A stretch of DNA of 64,000 nt. It comes from an uncultured Bacteroidales bacterium. GTDB taxonomy: Bacteria; Bacteroidota; Bacteroidia; Bacteroidales; Bacteroidaceae. Where the stretch lies: assembly GCA_902779535.1 (NCBI GenBank), contig CACZBX010000003.1:1-64000 (forward strand), read 5' to 3'. Positions 54,451 through 63,678 of this stretch are shown here, piece after piece; position 1 is the stretch's first letter, and every line of letters starts with the position of its first letter. Under the pieces are notes generated by a model, which did no database searches, was not told where the DNA came from, and saw nothing but the letters and a program-made list of their open reading frames with translations. A program made the translations under genes and the position numbers.

Positions 54451-55614
54451 ATGGCTGAATCGAATTTCGTTGATTATGTGAAGATTTATTGCCGCTCGGG
54501 TAAAGGCGGCCGTGGCTCCATGCACATGCGAAGAGCAAAGTACATCCCAAACGGCGGGCCTGATGGCGGCGACGGCGGTAGAGGAGGTCATGTTATCCTA
54601 CGTGGTAACCGAAACTACTGGACACTGTTACACCTTCGTTACGAGCGACATGCCTTTGCAACACATGGTGAGAATGGTTCCCGCAATAAATGCTTTGGAA
54701 AGGATGGCGTCGACAAGATTATCGAGGTGCCTTGCGGTACCGTTGCCTACAATGCCGAAACCGGAGAGTATATCTGTGATATCACCGAGCACGGACAGGA
54801 ATTTATCCTGCTGAAGGGTGGCCGTGGCGGATTGGGCAACTGGCATTTCCGTACGGCAACAAACCAGGCACCGCGCTATGCCCAGCCGGGCGAGCCGATG
54901 CAGGAGATGGAGGTAATCCTCGAGCTGAAACTGCTGGCCGATGTGGGTCTGGTTGGCTTCCCAAATGCAGGTAAATCAACCTTGCTCTCTTCCATCACCT
55001 CTGCGAAACCAAAGATAGCCAACTATCCGTTCACAACGATGGAACCAAACCTGGGTATCGTTTCCTACCATGAAGGGAAATCATTCGTCATGGCTGACAT
55101 CCCGGGCATCATCGAGGGAGCAAGCGAAGGGCGGGGACTCGGTCTGCGCTTCCTCCGTCATATCGAACGGAACTCATTGCTGCTGTTCATGGTTCCGGCC
55201 GATACCGAGGATATCAAAAAGGAATACGAGATCTTATTGAACGAACTGGCAACCTTCAATCCGGAGATGTTGGACAAACAGCGTGTCCTGGCGGTCACGA
55301 AGTGTGATCTGGTGGACCAGGATCTTATCGAACTCTTGGAACCTACCTTACCCGAGGGAATTCCTCATGTGTTTATCTCTGCCATTAGCGGACTTGGCAT
55401 TGCCCAGTTGAAAGACATCCTCTGGACGGAACTGAACCGAGAGAGCAATCAGCTGAAAGGAACGGAGACATTGGTTCATCGGGCAAAGGACCGTACGATC
55501 CTACCGGAGGAACTGCGTGATATGGGAGAGGATGAAGACTTGACCGTAGGCGTGGAAGATGTGCCGGAAGATCTGGACGACTTTGACTATGAATATGAAG
55601 AAGACGAAGAATGA
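54451..55614 (+). CDS. obgE: Obg-family GTPase ObgE
   Basis: A 387-residue ribosome-associated GTPase. The Gly-rich Obg domain ([30 protein letters not shown]) is followed by the G domain with [11 protein letters not shown] (G1), DIPGI (G3) and [10 protein letters not shown] (G4), and an acidic tail ([20 protein letters not shown]). Normal length. Its stop overlaps the start of the B3/B4 gene by 4 nt. Confidence 0.95.
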   Translation: MAESNFVDYVKIYCRSGKGGRGSMHMRRAKYIPNGGPDGGDGGRGGHVILRGNRNYWTLLHLRYERHAFATHGENGSRNKCFGKDGVDKIIEVPCGTVAYNAETGEYICDITEHGQEFILLKGGRGGLGNWHFRTATNQAPRYAQPGEPMQEMEVILELKLLADVGLVGFPNAGKSTLLSSITSAKPKIANYPFTTMEPNLGIVSYHEGKSFVMADIPGIIEGASEGRGLGLRFLRHIERNSLLLFMVPADTEDIKKEYEILLNELATFNPEMLDKQRVLAVTKCDLVDQDLIELLEPTLPEGIPHVFISAISGLGIAQLKDILWTELNRESNQLKGTETLVHRAKDRTILPEELRDMGEDEDLTVGVEDVPEDLDDFDYEYEEDEE

Positions 55615-56279
55615 ACGTAAAAATCATGATATCGCCTGAGTTTAAGGCAGTCTGGCCCGATTTCCGGGGGAAGGCGGTCTCTGCAACCGTCAAGAATACT
55701 CCGTACAACGAGGATTTGTGGAAGGAGATCGAACAGCTGACCGAACAATATCGGGCAACCTACACACCTGATACCGTGAAGGAGATTGTTCCTATCAAGG
55801 CAACGCGGGACGCTTACCGGAAATTTGGGAAGGATCCAAGCCGCTACCGCCCTTCCAACGAAGGATTGTGCCGGCGCATCGTGAGGGGATTGCCCTTGTA
55901 TCAGATAGACACGCTGGTCGATCTGGTCAATGTGATCTCCATCCGTCACGGATATTCCATCGGTGGCTTTGATGCCGACAAGTTTGTGGGTGACACGCTG
56001 ACCTTAGGTGTCGGCAAGCCCGGCGAACCGTATGAGGGTATTGGTAGAGGCCTGTTGAACATCGACTGTTTGCCTGTATACCGTGATGCTGTGGGTGGCG
56101 TGGGTACACCGACAAGTGACAACGAACGCACGAAGATGGATGTGCAGACCACTCATTTCCTGGCACTGATCAATGGGTACAGCGGTGAGAAAGGGTTGCA
56201 GGAGGCAGCCGACGACATGGTGAGGATGCTGAAAGCCTATGCGGACGCTGCCGACATCGAGGTGGAGGATTATAAATAG
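55611..56279 (+). CDS. B3/B4-domain protein
   Basis: A 222-residue protein consisting of a B3/B4 domain, as found in the PheT beta subunit but here freestanding. Typical pattern: [20 protein letters not shown] and [16 protein letters not shown]. Such stand-alone proteins can edit mischarged tRNA or act on amino acids, but the role here is unknown. Overlaps obgE by 4 nt and is followed by the M23 peptidase gene. Confidence 0.85.
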   Translation: MNVKIMISPEFKAVWPDFRGKAVSATVKNTPYNEDLWKEIEQLTEQYRATYTPDTVKEIVPIKATRDAYRKFGKDPSRYRPSNEGLCRRIVRGLPLYQIDTLVDLVNVISIRHGYSIGGFDADKFVGDTLTLGVGKPGEPYEGIGRGLLNIDCLPVYRDAVGGVGTPTSDNERTKMDVQTTHFLALINGYSGEKGLQEAADDMVRMLKAYADAADIEVEDYK

Positions 56280-56285
56280 ACGACT

Positions 56286-56897
56286 ATGGATAAGAAAACG
56301 ATAAGCACTTTGCTCTTGGGAATGTTCAGCATGTTATGCTTTGCACAGTCGCCCAGCATGACATTCTCGGCATTCGAGACGCAACATGTGAGAGTACAGA
56401 CACCGGGTTTGTTCGATGGGATCAACAAGTTCGTGATCCATCTCGACAGTATTCCGTCATCCGACTATTGCTTTCCGCTTCCCGGCGGCAAGGTGATCTC
56501 CCCCTATGGAGGGAAACGCCATCATGCAGGTACGGATATCAAGACCCGCGCAAACGATACGGTGCGTGCGGTGTTCAGTGGCGTCGTACGGATGGCCAAG
56601 CCATACAGCGGATATGGAAATGTGGTGGTAATACGGCATCCGAATGGGCTGGAGAGTGTGTACAGCCATAACTCCAAGAATCTGGTAAAGTCGGGCGATA
56701 AAGTAAGGGCTGGTCAGGCTTTAGGGTTGGCCGGGCGGACGGGACGTGCCACAACCGAGCACGTACATTTTGAGTTCCGCGTCAACGGACAGGCCTTCAA
56801 CTCGAATTTGATTATTAATTATGATGACAATACGTTACACCATGGCGACCTCGTTTGTAGCAAGTCGGGCAATGGAGTAACCATAAAGCGTAAATGA
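56286..56897 (+). CDS. M23-family metallopeptidase
   Basis: A 203-residue protein with a signal peptide (TISTLLLGMFSMLCFAQ). The LytM/M23 fold has the zinc motif HHAGTDIKTRAND and the final HVHFEFRVNGQ, with all ligands in place, so it is probably an active peptidoglycan endopeptidase in the periplasm. Third gene of a unit obgE-B3/B4-this-small basic protein. Confidence 0.9.
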   Translation: MDKKTISTLLLGMFSMLCFAQSPSMTFSAFETQHVRVQTPGLFDGINKFVIHLDSIPSSDYCFPLPGGKVISPYGGKRHHAGTDIKTRANDTVRAVFSGVVRMAKPYSGYGNVVVIRHPNGLESVYSHNSKNLVKSGDKVRAGQALGLAGRTGRATTEHVHFEFRVNGQAFNSNLIINYDDNTLHHGDLVCSKSGNGVTIKRK

Positions 56898-56898
56898 T

Positions 56899-57099
56899 AT
56901 GCCAAGCGTAGAAGAACTGGAAAAAGCGATGATGGGGGGCATCACCTTCAAGGGAACAAAGAACGAAGCGAATGCTTCCAACTCAGGTAAGGTAAAGACC
57001 AAGGCGAAGAAAAAAGCATATATCTCGAGAGCTCACGGCTCAGGAGCATCGAAGATGAAGGCTGATATCCGGAAGAAAAGAGCCAACCGGCATAAGTGA
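56899..57099 (+). CDS. small basic hypothetical protein
   Basis: A 66-residue protein with a short acidic helix at the start (VEELEKAMMGG) and a strongly basic tail (KVKTKAKKKAYISRA, KMKADIRKKRANRHK). It begins 1 nt after the peptidase stop, so it is translated. It could bind nucleic acid or ribosomes; no family recognised. Confidence 0.65.
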   Translation: MPSVEELEKAMMGGITFKGTKNEANASNSGKVKTKAKKKAYISRAHGSGASKMKADIRKKRANRHK

Positions 57100-57125
57100 A
57101 TCGGTCGGTACTTGAACAACTAAAT

Positions 57126-57159
57126 AAAAGGATGGAGCATCACGGTGCTCCATCCTTTT
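57126..57159 (+). terminator. terminator after the obgE unit
   Basis: 14-bp stem AAAAGGATGGAGCA / TGCTCCATCCTTTT with loop TCACGG, followed by ATTATT. Confidence 0.85.
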
Positions 57160-57200
57160 ATTATTTATAAGATCTTTATACTGATTGTTCGGATAAATTA

Positions 57201-57346
57201 CCAATTCTGTTCGTCCTCGGCCATTTATCTCTCCACCGCCAATATTTTAATTGGCGCGCACCAATTTTAAATCGGCGCGCGCCGATTTGAAAACTGACCG
57301 TGGAGAATGGCCTAATCGGCCATGCCGATTCCTTGTTAAATTAAGG
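57201..57346. repeat. degenerate tandem array, 18-22 nt period
   Basis: CCAAT/CCGAT-type units begin at 57201, 57221, 57239, 57261, 57282, 57304 and 57325, the middle three clearest (GGCGCGCACCAATTTTAAAT). Between convergent genes, with no P-block or element X. Confidence 0.5.
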
Positions 57347-57379
57347 TGATTTGTAAACTTTTCTGCTGATTAAATCCCC

Positions 57380-59713
57380 TTAATTGCTGATCTTTAATCC
57401 AATGAAGTAAGTCCGGGGCTGAGTCGGTCCGTAGAAATATCCCGAGTCACGGAAACCACCTTTATCCAAATCCTTTTGAAATGCATTGCCGATGTTCTGG
57501 ATACCGCCATTGATCTGAAGATTCAGGTTCTCCTTCAAGGTGAAGGTGTAGCTCAACTTCATGTTTAGTTCCATGAATCGAGGCGTATGCACCATCTCAT
57601 CCTTCGAAATGTACTGGCCGATGTGTTCTGTCGGCAAATCAGTAGGAGCAAAATGCGGGACGTACATCTTCCCGGTATATACTCCCGACAGCGAACAGTC
57701 GAAATGCTTGAACGGAGCGGCAGCCATGGTGAAGTAACCATAGTAATTGGGGGTGCGAGGCATGTGCTTGATGAGCGGTACGTCCGGATTTTCGCTCCAC
57801 GCTTCCCACTGAGTGTATTCACTTCGCTGGGCTGTAAAGCCAACTTGCAGCGATACGTCATCCCCATGGGCGATCTTGCCGTCGATGTTTACTCCATATA
57901 CCCGAGCTCCGTTGCCGTTGCGGCGTTCCTTTACTTTGATGCCTTGATCGTCATGTCCGATATCTTGAAGGACAAATACATCATCGAGCATGGTATAAAA
58001 GCCCTCGACCAAGAGATTCGTATGAAAATGTCCGATGTGTGATGAGCAGTCGATGGAGCCGCTGAAACTATTCGAACGTTCCGGCTTTAATCCGTCAGCT
58101 ACTCGGATCACGACACCTTCTCCTCCCACTGCTGTGATGTGCAAATCTTCGTCGTATGCCTGCGGAGCGCGGAATCCGGTCGACCAGGTGGCACGTGCCT
58201 GAAAGGCGTCACTCGGCTTATACAGCAGGTTGATTCTCGGACTGATGATTGGGTTGTCGATCAGGTTATGATCGTCGACACGTAATCCGGCCAGCAGGAT
58301 AAACTGGTATAACTTCCACTCGTTTTGAAGAAAAGTGCTGGCAATCTTTACATCCTGCTTCATGTCTCGGTGATAGCCCGTCATCACATCGTGCAACGTA
58401 TTAATCTGATATTCGACACCGGCTGTAAAAGTAGCGGGGGCGAAGAGCACTTTGTCGAAATTGCCCACGTACATTCCACCAGCCATCCAGGTCAGATCTT
58501 TGGTCTTTCCGTATGCGTTCATGTCCTGTTGAGCTCCATAGTAACTCTTGCGGTCGGTATGCTGTGCTGAAGAGTAGAACGAGAGCTTATGTGCATACTC
58601 TTTCCAGAAAAGATCGTAGCTGAGGCCTCCACTATTGATAAAATGTTGTGTCTGTTCCGTGATGTCGGTCTCGTGTGGCTGCAGGTCGAACTTATTTCCT
58701 CCCCGACGGAACTCGTTCGTGGTGTGATACTCCAGGCTGATTCGGCTGAACTGTGTAGGCCGGTAATAGCTTCGGAACCCGAACGTGTTCATGTTCAGTT
58801 TCCCTAATTCGGAGAATCCATCGCCGTCGGCATCATAGGGATTCCGGTTTCGGTACGATTCGTATGCTGCAATGCCGTAGGTATTGTCCTTTGAAACAAG
58901 AGAAGCATTGGCTCCCAGGTATTGCTCCCAGACTTTCCCGTCCATGTTCGAAAGGGTAGAAGAAACCTGGAAAGAATTATTGATGGGGTCTTTGGTAATG
59001 ATGTTGATGGTGCCGCCGACAGCGTTGGCGCCGAACAATGCAGAGCCGCCTCCGCGTACGACCTCGACACGCTCAATCATATTGACAGGAATCTGTTCCA
59101 GCCCGTATACCCCCGACAACGCACTGATTATCGGGCGGCTGTTGATGAGAATCTGCGAGTATGGACCTTCCAACCCGTTGATGCGGACTTGTGGGAATCC
59201 GCAGTTCTGACAATTGTTCTCGACGCGCAAACCCGACTGAAACTTGAGCGATTTGGCTAAGTCCGTTGAGTTGACCGTCTCAAACAGGCGGGTGCTCATG
59301 ACATTTACTACGACAGGAGCCATCCTACGGCTGGTCTCGTTTCGATTGGCCGATACGACAACTTCATCAGCCATGAAACTGGTTTCACTGAGTTGGAAGT
59401 CGATGACTAACGCGTTCTCTCCGGTCACGGAGACCTCTTTCTCAATGGTCTCGTAGCCTAAAGACTGTACGCGCAGGGTGTAGTTGCCCTCAGGCACATT
59501 TGTCAGTTGGTAGATTCCTTCTTCGTTGGTGGCATCCCCTTTGCCGATCTCAACGAGGATTACCGTTGCATAGGGGAGTCCTTTGCCTGTTTTCTTCTCG
59601 GATACTTTTCCCGAGATGGTGCTGTTATCTTTTTCAGAAGAAGGCGTGACAGCACCTTTGCTTATATTCATGCCCAACAAGATGAATACAAACAATAAAA
59701 TGGTTGATTTCAT
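57380..59713 (-). CDS. TonB-dependent receptor
   Basis: A 777-residue outer-membrane receptor with a signal peptide, an N-terminal carboxypeptidase-like domain (TISGKVSEKKTGKGLPYATV), a plug with the cysteine pair NNCQNCGFPQVRINGLEG, and a 22-strand-type barrel ending in a final aromatic strand (PRTYFIGLKI). This layout fits the metal/heme/cobalamin-type receptors (CirA/BtuB-like) rather than SusC. The gene just upstream on the same strand encodes a His-rich protein, which suggests a metal-ion substrate; it could also be a siderophore. Confidence 0.88.
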   Translation of the reverse strand: MKSTILLFVFILLGMNISKGAVTPSSEKDNSTISGKVSEKKTGKGLPYATVILVEIGKGDATNEEGIYQLTNVPEGNYTLRVQSLGYETIEKEVSVTGENALVIDFQLSETSFMADEVVVSANRNETSRRMAPVVVNVMSTRLFETVNSTDLAKSLKFQSGLRVENNCQNCGFPQVRINGLEGPYSQILINSRPIISALSGVYGLEQIPVNMIERVEVVRGGGSALFGANAVGGTINIITKDPINNSFQVSSTLSNMDGKVWEQYLGANASLVSKDNTYGIAAYESYRNRNPYDADGDGFSELGKLNMNTFGFRSYYRPTQFSRISLEYHTTNEFRRGGNKFDLQPHETDITEQTQHFINSGGLSYDLFWKEYAHKLSFYSSAQHTDRKSYYGAQQDMNAYGKTKDLTWMAGGMYVGNFDKVLFAPATFTAGVEYQINTLHDVMTGYHRDMKQDVKIASTFLQNEWKLYQFILLAGLRVDDHNLIDNPIISPRINLLYKPSDAFQARATWSTGFRAPQAYDEDLHITAVGGEGVVIRVADGLKPERSNSFSGSIDCSSHIGHFHTNLLVEGFYTMLDDVFVLQDIGHDDQGIKVKERRNGNGARVYGVNIDGKIAHGDDVSLQVGFTAQRSEYTQWEAWSENPDVPLIKHMPRTPNYYGYFTMAAAPFKHFDCSLSGVYTGKMYVPHFAPTDLPTEHIGQYISKDEMVHTPRFMELNMKLSYTFTLKENLNLQINGGIQNIGNAFQKDLDKGGFRDSGYFYGPTQPRTYFIGLKISN

Positions 59714-59756
59714 ATCTTTTTATTGCTAATTAAATATTCGTTTGAATAATCTCGTT

Positions 59757-60098
59757 TTAGCAATAAAAGGGTGGAGCACGTGGCGGAACATTGTGCTCGT
59801 GTTTCAGAAGTTGATGAAAGGTATTTGGAAGTGTAATAAGTTCACATACTACCGACTCTACAAGTGAAAACGAGAAAATCGACTCGTTCTCTGTGGCTTG
59901 GATCGTGCTAAGTTGCGCAATAGTAATAAACTCAGCAGTCGTATGTGAGTGACTCTTGTTGGAATAAGGATGGGAGTGAGCAATGATGACGCCATTTACG
60001 ATATGTAGGTGCGTAAACGAGAAGATTCCTACCCTGTACGATACAAATAAGGTAAGTAAAAATAAGGAAATCAGTCTATATGTCTTCTTGCGCTTCAC
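59757..60098 (-). CDS. His-rich membrane-anchored protein
   Basis: A 113-residue protein from GTG 60098, 12 nt from the tRNA-Phe gene (60111). It has a basic start (VKRKKTYRL), one hydrophobic segment (ISLFLLTLFVSYRVGIF) and then a His-rich stretch (FTHLHIVNGVIIAHSHPYS, KSHSHT) and KHEHNVPPRAPP at the end. The histidines point to metal binding at the outer face of the inner membrane. It is 43 nt upstream of the TonB receptor on the same strand. Reading from an ATG further upstream would run through the tRNA, which is not credible. Confidence 0.65.
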   Translation of the reverse strand: MKRKKTYRLISLFLLTLFVSYRVGIFSFTHLHIVNGVIIAHSHPYSNKSHSHTTAEFITIAQLSTIQATENESIFSFSLVESVVCELITLPNTFHQLLKHEHNVPPRAPPFYC

Positions 60099-60110
60099 CT
60101 TCGTCTTTTG

Positions 60111-60183
60111 TGGTGCCACCAGGAATCGAACCGGGGACACAAGGATTTTCAGTCCTTTGCTCTACCATCTGAGCTATGGCACC
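60111..60183 (-). tRNA. tRNA-Phe (GAA), second copy
   Basis: Identical to 6847-6919, also on the minus strand. Anticodon loop CTGAAAA (GAA). No CCA is encoded. Confidence 0.97.
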
Positions 60184-60200
60184 TTCTTTCGTTGTGGTTG

Positions 60201-60231
60201 CAAAGGTAGATAAAGTTTTTATATCTGCAAA
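60201..60231 (-). promoter_or_regulatory. promoter of tRNA-Phe copy 2
   Basis: Minus strand TTTG (60228-60231), 19 nt, TACCTTTG (60201-60208). Same layout as copy 1. Confidence 0.8.
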
Positions 60232-60354
60232 TTTTTAATCATAAAAAAGTATGCTGGCCCTGAAGATTGGTTATTCATCCGGTGCAGAATAAAAAATGTC
60301 TGTATTTTAATAGAAGAAAAGTTCTTGTTCTTTTCTTTCTGTCGTTGATTTTAT

Positions 60355-60362
60355 TATCTTTG
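60355..60362 (+). promoter_or_regulatory. -7 element for the methyltransferase-like gene
   Basis: TATCTTTG, 30 nt before ATG 60393. Confidence 0.6.
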
Positions 60363-60392
60363 CCCAAACGAAGATAATCTTCATTCAACGGT

Positions 60393-61016
60393 ATGGTTTC
60401 GATAAAAAGATTATGGATATGGTGTCGGCGAATCCGCCACTCGGCAGGTTTCGGTGTGCAATCTCCCACCGACTTCTTCTTGATCACCTCGGTGATGTAT
60501 GAGAAAAGTCCATATTATGCTTATCAGACCTTATCACAAGAACATTTCGATCCTCTCTTGCCTCACTATCGGACGAAGGTGAACCGTCTGCTCTTCCGTA
60601 TGGTTAATTATACTCAACCTCACAACCTCTTAGAGGTGGGGCGTGACAATGGAGCGGCATTCAAGTATATGTGTACGGCAAAAAGGGATATGCAGACATG
60701 CTCGATAAAAAGTCATGAACAGCAAATTACCATTCGCCAGCTTCAGGAGAAACTGGATGAATGGAAATCGTTGGATTGCTTACATATCGGGCATACCTTA
60801 TATTATAAGGAGATTTACGAAAAAGCCGTTCCGCATATGAATCCGGGCAGTTGGATGATTGTCGGAGGAATCCATGCAACGAAAAACCGGGAAGCGTGGT
60901 GGAAACAACTTCAGCAAGACGAACGTACAGCCATCACGTACGACCTCTATGATATTGGTTTCGTATTCTTTGATAAAAAACGATACAAGGAAAACTATAT
61001 TGTAAATTTTTTATAA
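60393..61016 (+). CDS. class I methyltransferase-like protein
   Basis: A 207-residue protein with a Rossmann-like pattern: the SAM motif I is degenerate ([12 protein letters not shown] instead of ExGxGxG), followed by [20 protein letters not shown] and a C-terminal [17 protein letters not shown]. This resembles a small O-methyltransferase group in Bacteroidetes. Activity is uncertain because motif I lacks the second and third Gly. It is followed 5 nt downstream by the PduO-type gene, probably in one transcript. Confidence 0.7.
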   Translation: MVSIKRLWIWCRRIRHSAGFGVQSPTDFFLITSVMYEKSPYYAYQTLSQEHFDPLLPHYRTKVNRLLFRMVNYTQPHNLLEVGRDNGAAFKYMCTAKRDMQTCSIKSHEQQITIRQLQEKLDEWKSLDCLHIGHTLYYKEIYEKAVPHMNPGSWMIVGGIHATKNREAWWKQLQQDERTAITYDLYDIGFVFFDKKRYKENYIVNFL

Positions 61017-61021
61017 TTACC

Positions 61022-61576
61022 ATGAAGATCTATACAAAGACAGGTGATAAGGGAACGACCTCGTTGGTAGGAGGCGTGCGAGTGTCGAAGACAGATGCCC
61101 GACTGGAGGCTTATGGCACTGTGGATGAACTGAATTCAGAGTTGGGACTCTTGCAGACCTATCTAACAGCAGAGGAAGATTTGGAATGTATCGCTTTCGT
61201 TCAACGGAAGCTGTTTGCTATAGGTGGGTATCTGGCTACCGACCAGACTAAGACGGATCTGAGAAAGAGCTGTGTCATTACTCAGGAAGATGTTGAAAAA
61301 ATGGAACATGCCATAGATGAAATTGATCGTGTCTTACCTCCTTTACGTTCGTTTATTATTCCAGGTGGTTCGAGAAGTTCAGCCGTTTGTCATGTTTGCC
61401 GTACGGTATGTCGAAGAGCGGAAAGACGCATTCTTGCCTTGAATGATTTATATGAGGTGGACCTTTATTTGACCTCTTTTATGAACAGGTTGTCGGACTA
61501 TCTGTTTATTTTGGCTCGAAAATTAAATCTTTTAGAGGGTGTTAACGAAATTTTACTTGATAATAGTTGTAAATGA
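61022..61576 (+). CDS. PduO-type cob(I)alamin adenosyltransferase
   Basis: A 184-residue enzyme that attaches the adenosyl group to cobalamin. The ATP-binding [17 protein letters not shown] at the N-terminus and the conserved [13 protein letters not shown] plus [17 protein letters not shown] end are present. Normal length. Its role fits gut Bacteroidetes, which rely on B12 for propionate metabolism. Linked to the methyltransferase-like gene by a 5-nt spacing. Confidence 0.92.
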   Translation: MKIYTKTGDKGTTSLVGGVRVSKTDARLEAYGTVDELNSELGLLQTYLTAEEDLECIAFVQRKLFAIGGYLATDQTKTDLRKSCVITQEDVEKMEHAIDEIDRVLPPLRSFIIPGGSRSSAVCHVCRTVCRRAERRILALNDLYEVDLYLTSFMNRLSDYLFILARKLNLLEGVNEILLDNSCK

Positions 61577-61588
61577 GCGAATTCATCG

Positions 61589-61596
61589 TATATTTG
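61589..61596 (+). promoter_or_regulatory. -7 element for the DUF2795 gene
   Basis: TATATTTG, 49 nt before ATG 61646. Confidence 0.6.
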
Positions 61597-61645
61597 CAGC
61601 CTAAAATATAAGAATAAAAATTTAACATCATAAAAAGTAAAGACT

Positions 61646-61867
61646 ATGTACTGGACATTAGAGTTAGCTTCAAAACTAGAAGACGCACCATGGCCTGCAA
61701 CCAAGGATGAGTTGATTGATTATGCGATTCGTTCGGGATCCCCTATGGAGGTAATCGAGAATTTGCAAGAGATAGAGGATGAAGGCGAAATCTACGAAAC
61801 GATCGAAGATATTTGGCCTGATTATCCTTCAAAAGAAGACTTCTTCTTCAACGAAGATGAGTATTAA
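61646..61867 (+). CDS. small acidic DUF2795-family protein
   Basis: A 73-residue acidic protein (SKLEDAPWPATKDELIDYAI, then GSPMEVIENLQEIEDEGEIY), matching the small DUF2795 family common in Bacteroidetes. No function known. Own promoter and a following terminator indicate an independently transcribed gene. Confidence 0.85.
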   Translation: MYWTLELASKLEDAPWPATKDELIDYAIRSGSPMEVIENLQEIEDEGEIYETIEDIWPDYPSKEDFFFNEDEY

Positions 61868-61895
61868 TAGGCTTATTTAAGTCTAAATCACTAAG

Positions 61896-61943
61896 CGCCA
61901 GCGAGACAAACAAGAACCATCTGTTTGTCTCGCTGGTGTTTTT
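61896..61943 (+). terminator. terminator after the DUF2795 gene
   Basis: 17-bp stem CGCCAGCGAGACAAACA / TGTTTGTCTCGCTGGTG with a 9-nt loop, then TTTTT. Confidence 0.9.
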
Positions 61944-62010
61944 CAACTTGACATTTTGATGAAAAAGGTCCAAATAAGGACGGCCATTGGGAGGTAAGTA
62001 ATCGTATCTG

Positions 62011-62422
62011 CTATTTAGTGATGTCAACAACAAATTCCCGTAATTCCTGTAAATCTTGTTTGTTTGGATGACCAGAGTGTAGTGGTCCCATGGCCCCCTT
62101 GCAGGTGAACGAACGTTCATCAACCATTATTCCTTGTGCCTCGAGCAAAGTGCGCATTTGTGGTACGGGGGATTTAATAATGGCACATGAGCCGAAACAG
62201 ACGACACGTTTTACTTTATCAGGAGTAAGTGTACGAATAAAATTTACCATGTCGTTGCTGATTTTTTCCAAGTAGAACGCCGGAACCTAAAAAGAGAATG
62301 TCTACTGGCTTGTTGATGGAACTGGCAATGGTTTCTGCTTCTGATCCTGTTACCTGACTAATCACATTGGCCATTTTGGCTGAATGTCCAAACTTTGTAT
62401 AATAACGAATAGCTATATTCAT
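62011..62422 (-). pseudogene. flavodoxin-family gene with a frameshift at a homopolymer
   Basis: Starting at ATG 62422, the frame reads MNIAIRYYTKFGHSAKMANV and DILFLGSGVLLG, then shifts at a run of six Ts (62262-62267; six As on the coding strand). The second frame continues KISNDMVNFIRTLTPDK and FGSCAIIKSP to a stop at 62011. With five As, the two parts join as a full flavodoxin. The break may be a sequencing error, a true pseudogene, or a slippage site. It follows the radical SAM gene by 11 nt. Confidence 0.7.
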
Positions 62423-62433
62423 AATTGCTTGTA

Positions 62434-63537
62434 TTAAATTATCATTTTTTCTATTTCTTCACGATGCTCAAAGAGTGTACATCCACCTGTGTGTTCCCAG
62501 CCTAATGCACGAGCTGCACGAATCTTGCGGAAGAATGGCGATTGTAATGCTTTACGTAGACCAAGTTCAGCTACATTGCTATCGCTGAAGGGAGAGAAGG
62601 GGCAAGGCTCTGCACTACCGTCAGGGCCAATATGGAAAAAACCGCGCCCCGATGCCAGACAGCCTCCTAACGCCTTTTCATCGCCGGGAAAAGAAAGGAA
62701 GATGATGTCGGCATAATCTGCTCGACGTTCCTCCAGTATTGTCTCCATTTGGTTTACGTGTTCGTCAGAGAAGGCTAAGTGTTCTGTGCCAGGCTCGGTA
62801 GGAACATATTCAATATAGAACACGATCTTGCATCCATAAGAACGAAGTTGATTAATAAAGTCCTTTGAAGTGACCAATGGAAGGTTTTCTGTAGTGACCG
62901 TGATACTGGTCCCGAAGAAGAGATCTTCTTGTTTCAATAGTTCCATAGATCGCATCGCACGTCGGAAGACACCTTGACCGCGCCGTTCATCGGTTCCCAT
63001 GGCTGTCCCCTCAATACTAATGATTGGTACAAGGTTTAGATGCTTACGTAAAAAATCGATATATGAAGGTCCGATGAGTGTCCCATTGGTGAAAATAGGG
63101 AAAATCATATCATCTACTTCACTAACAGCTTCCAGAATATCTTTTCGCATCATCGGCTCACCACCAGCCAAGAGGGAAAAGTTTATCCCCAAAGAGGCAG
63201 CCTCGGTAAATATGCTTCGCCATTGTTCTGGACTAAGCGTTTGCCTCCGTTCAGAATCTTCATCTTCTGCAATCCCATTACTTCGGGCATAACATCCTTT
63301 GCAATGCAAGTTGCATTTGGTTGAGATACTACTGATAAGAAATGGTGGAACCTCAAGTCCTTCTGTTTCCAATACTTTGCGGCGTCTTTTCTCTGATTTC
63401 TCAAACAGCCGTTGCATCCGATATGCAAACTTTGCTTCACGTGGGTTCGAAAGGACATTCTTATAGGCTTTAGCCATAATATTCCGAATGCTGCCACTCA
63501 TGTAGGCTGCGAGGTCGATTGATTTCTGTTCTTCCAT
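62434..63537 (-). CDS. radical SAM protein
   Basis: A 367-residue enzyme with the 4Fe-4S motif CNLHCKGCYAR (about 76-86) and a SPASM-like C-terminal Cys set (GGCLASGRGFFHIG, EPCPFSPF, GGCTLFEHR). The N-terminal ~70 residues are helical. The reaction is unknown. A flavodoxin-like gene directly downstream, frameshifted here, would be a natural electron donor. A -7 box precedes it. The neighbours do not include a PqqD or obvious peptide substrate. Confidence 0.88.
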   Translation of the reverse strand: MEEQKSIDLAAYMSGSIRNIMAKAYKNVLSNPREAKFAYRMQRLFEKSEKRRRKVLETEGLEVPPFLISSISTKCNLHCKGCYARSNGIAEDEDSERRQTLSPEQWRSIFTEAASLGINFSLLAGGEPMMRKDILEAVSEVDDMIFPIFTNGTLIGPSYIDFLRKHLNLVPIISIEGTAMGTDERRGQGVFRRAMRSMELLKQEDLFFGTSITVTTENLPLVTSKDFINQLRSYGCKIVFYIEYVPTEPGTEHLAFSDEHVNQMETILEERRADYADIIFLSFPGDEKALGGCLASGRGFFHIGPDGSAEPCPFSPFSDSNVAELGLRKALQSPFFRKIRAARALGWEHTGGCTLFEHREEIEKMII

Positions 63538-63562
63538 CTCTGATCAAATAAAATTTTCGCAA

Positions 63563-63570
63563 CAAAAGTA
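63563..63570 (-). promoter_or_regulatory. -7 element for the radical SAM gene
   Basis: Minus strand TACTTTTG, 25 nt before the start codon. Confidence 0.5.
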
Positions 63571-63678
63571 AATTTTTTCCTGATCCATTTTGTTAAATAT
63601 ACCTAATATACAACAGGATAATCTTCAATAGGATGCGATGTCATATAAGATTGTCTGAATAAGTTTAGAAGTTATTTA

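Noticed and set aside
62434..63537. Radical SAM protein as the modifying enzyme of the PqqD-like cluster
   Set aside because: It is 58 kb away with its own flavodoxin neighbour; nothing in the window links the two.
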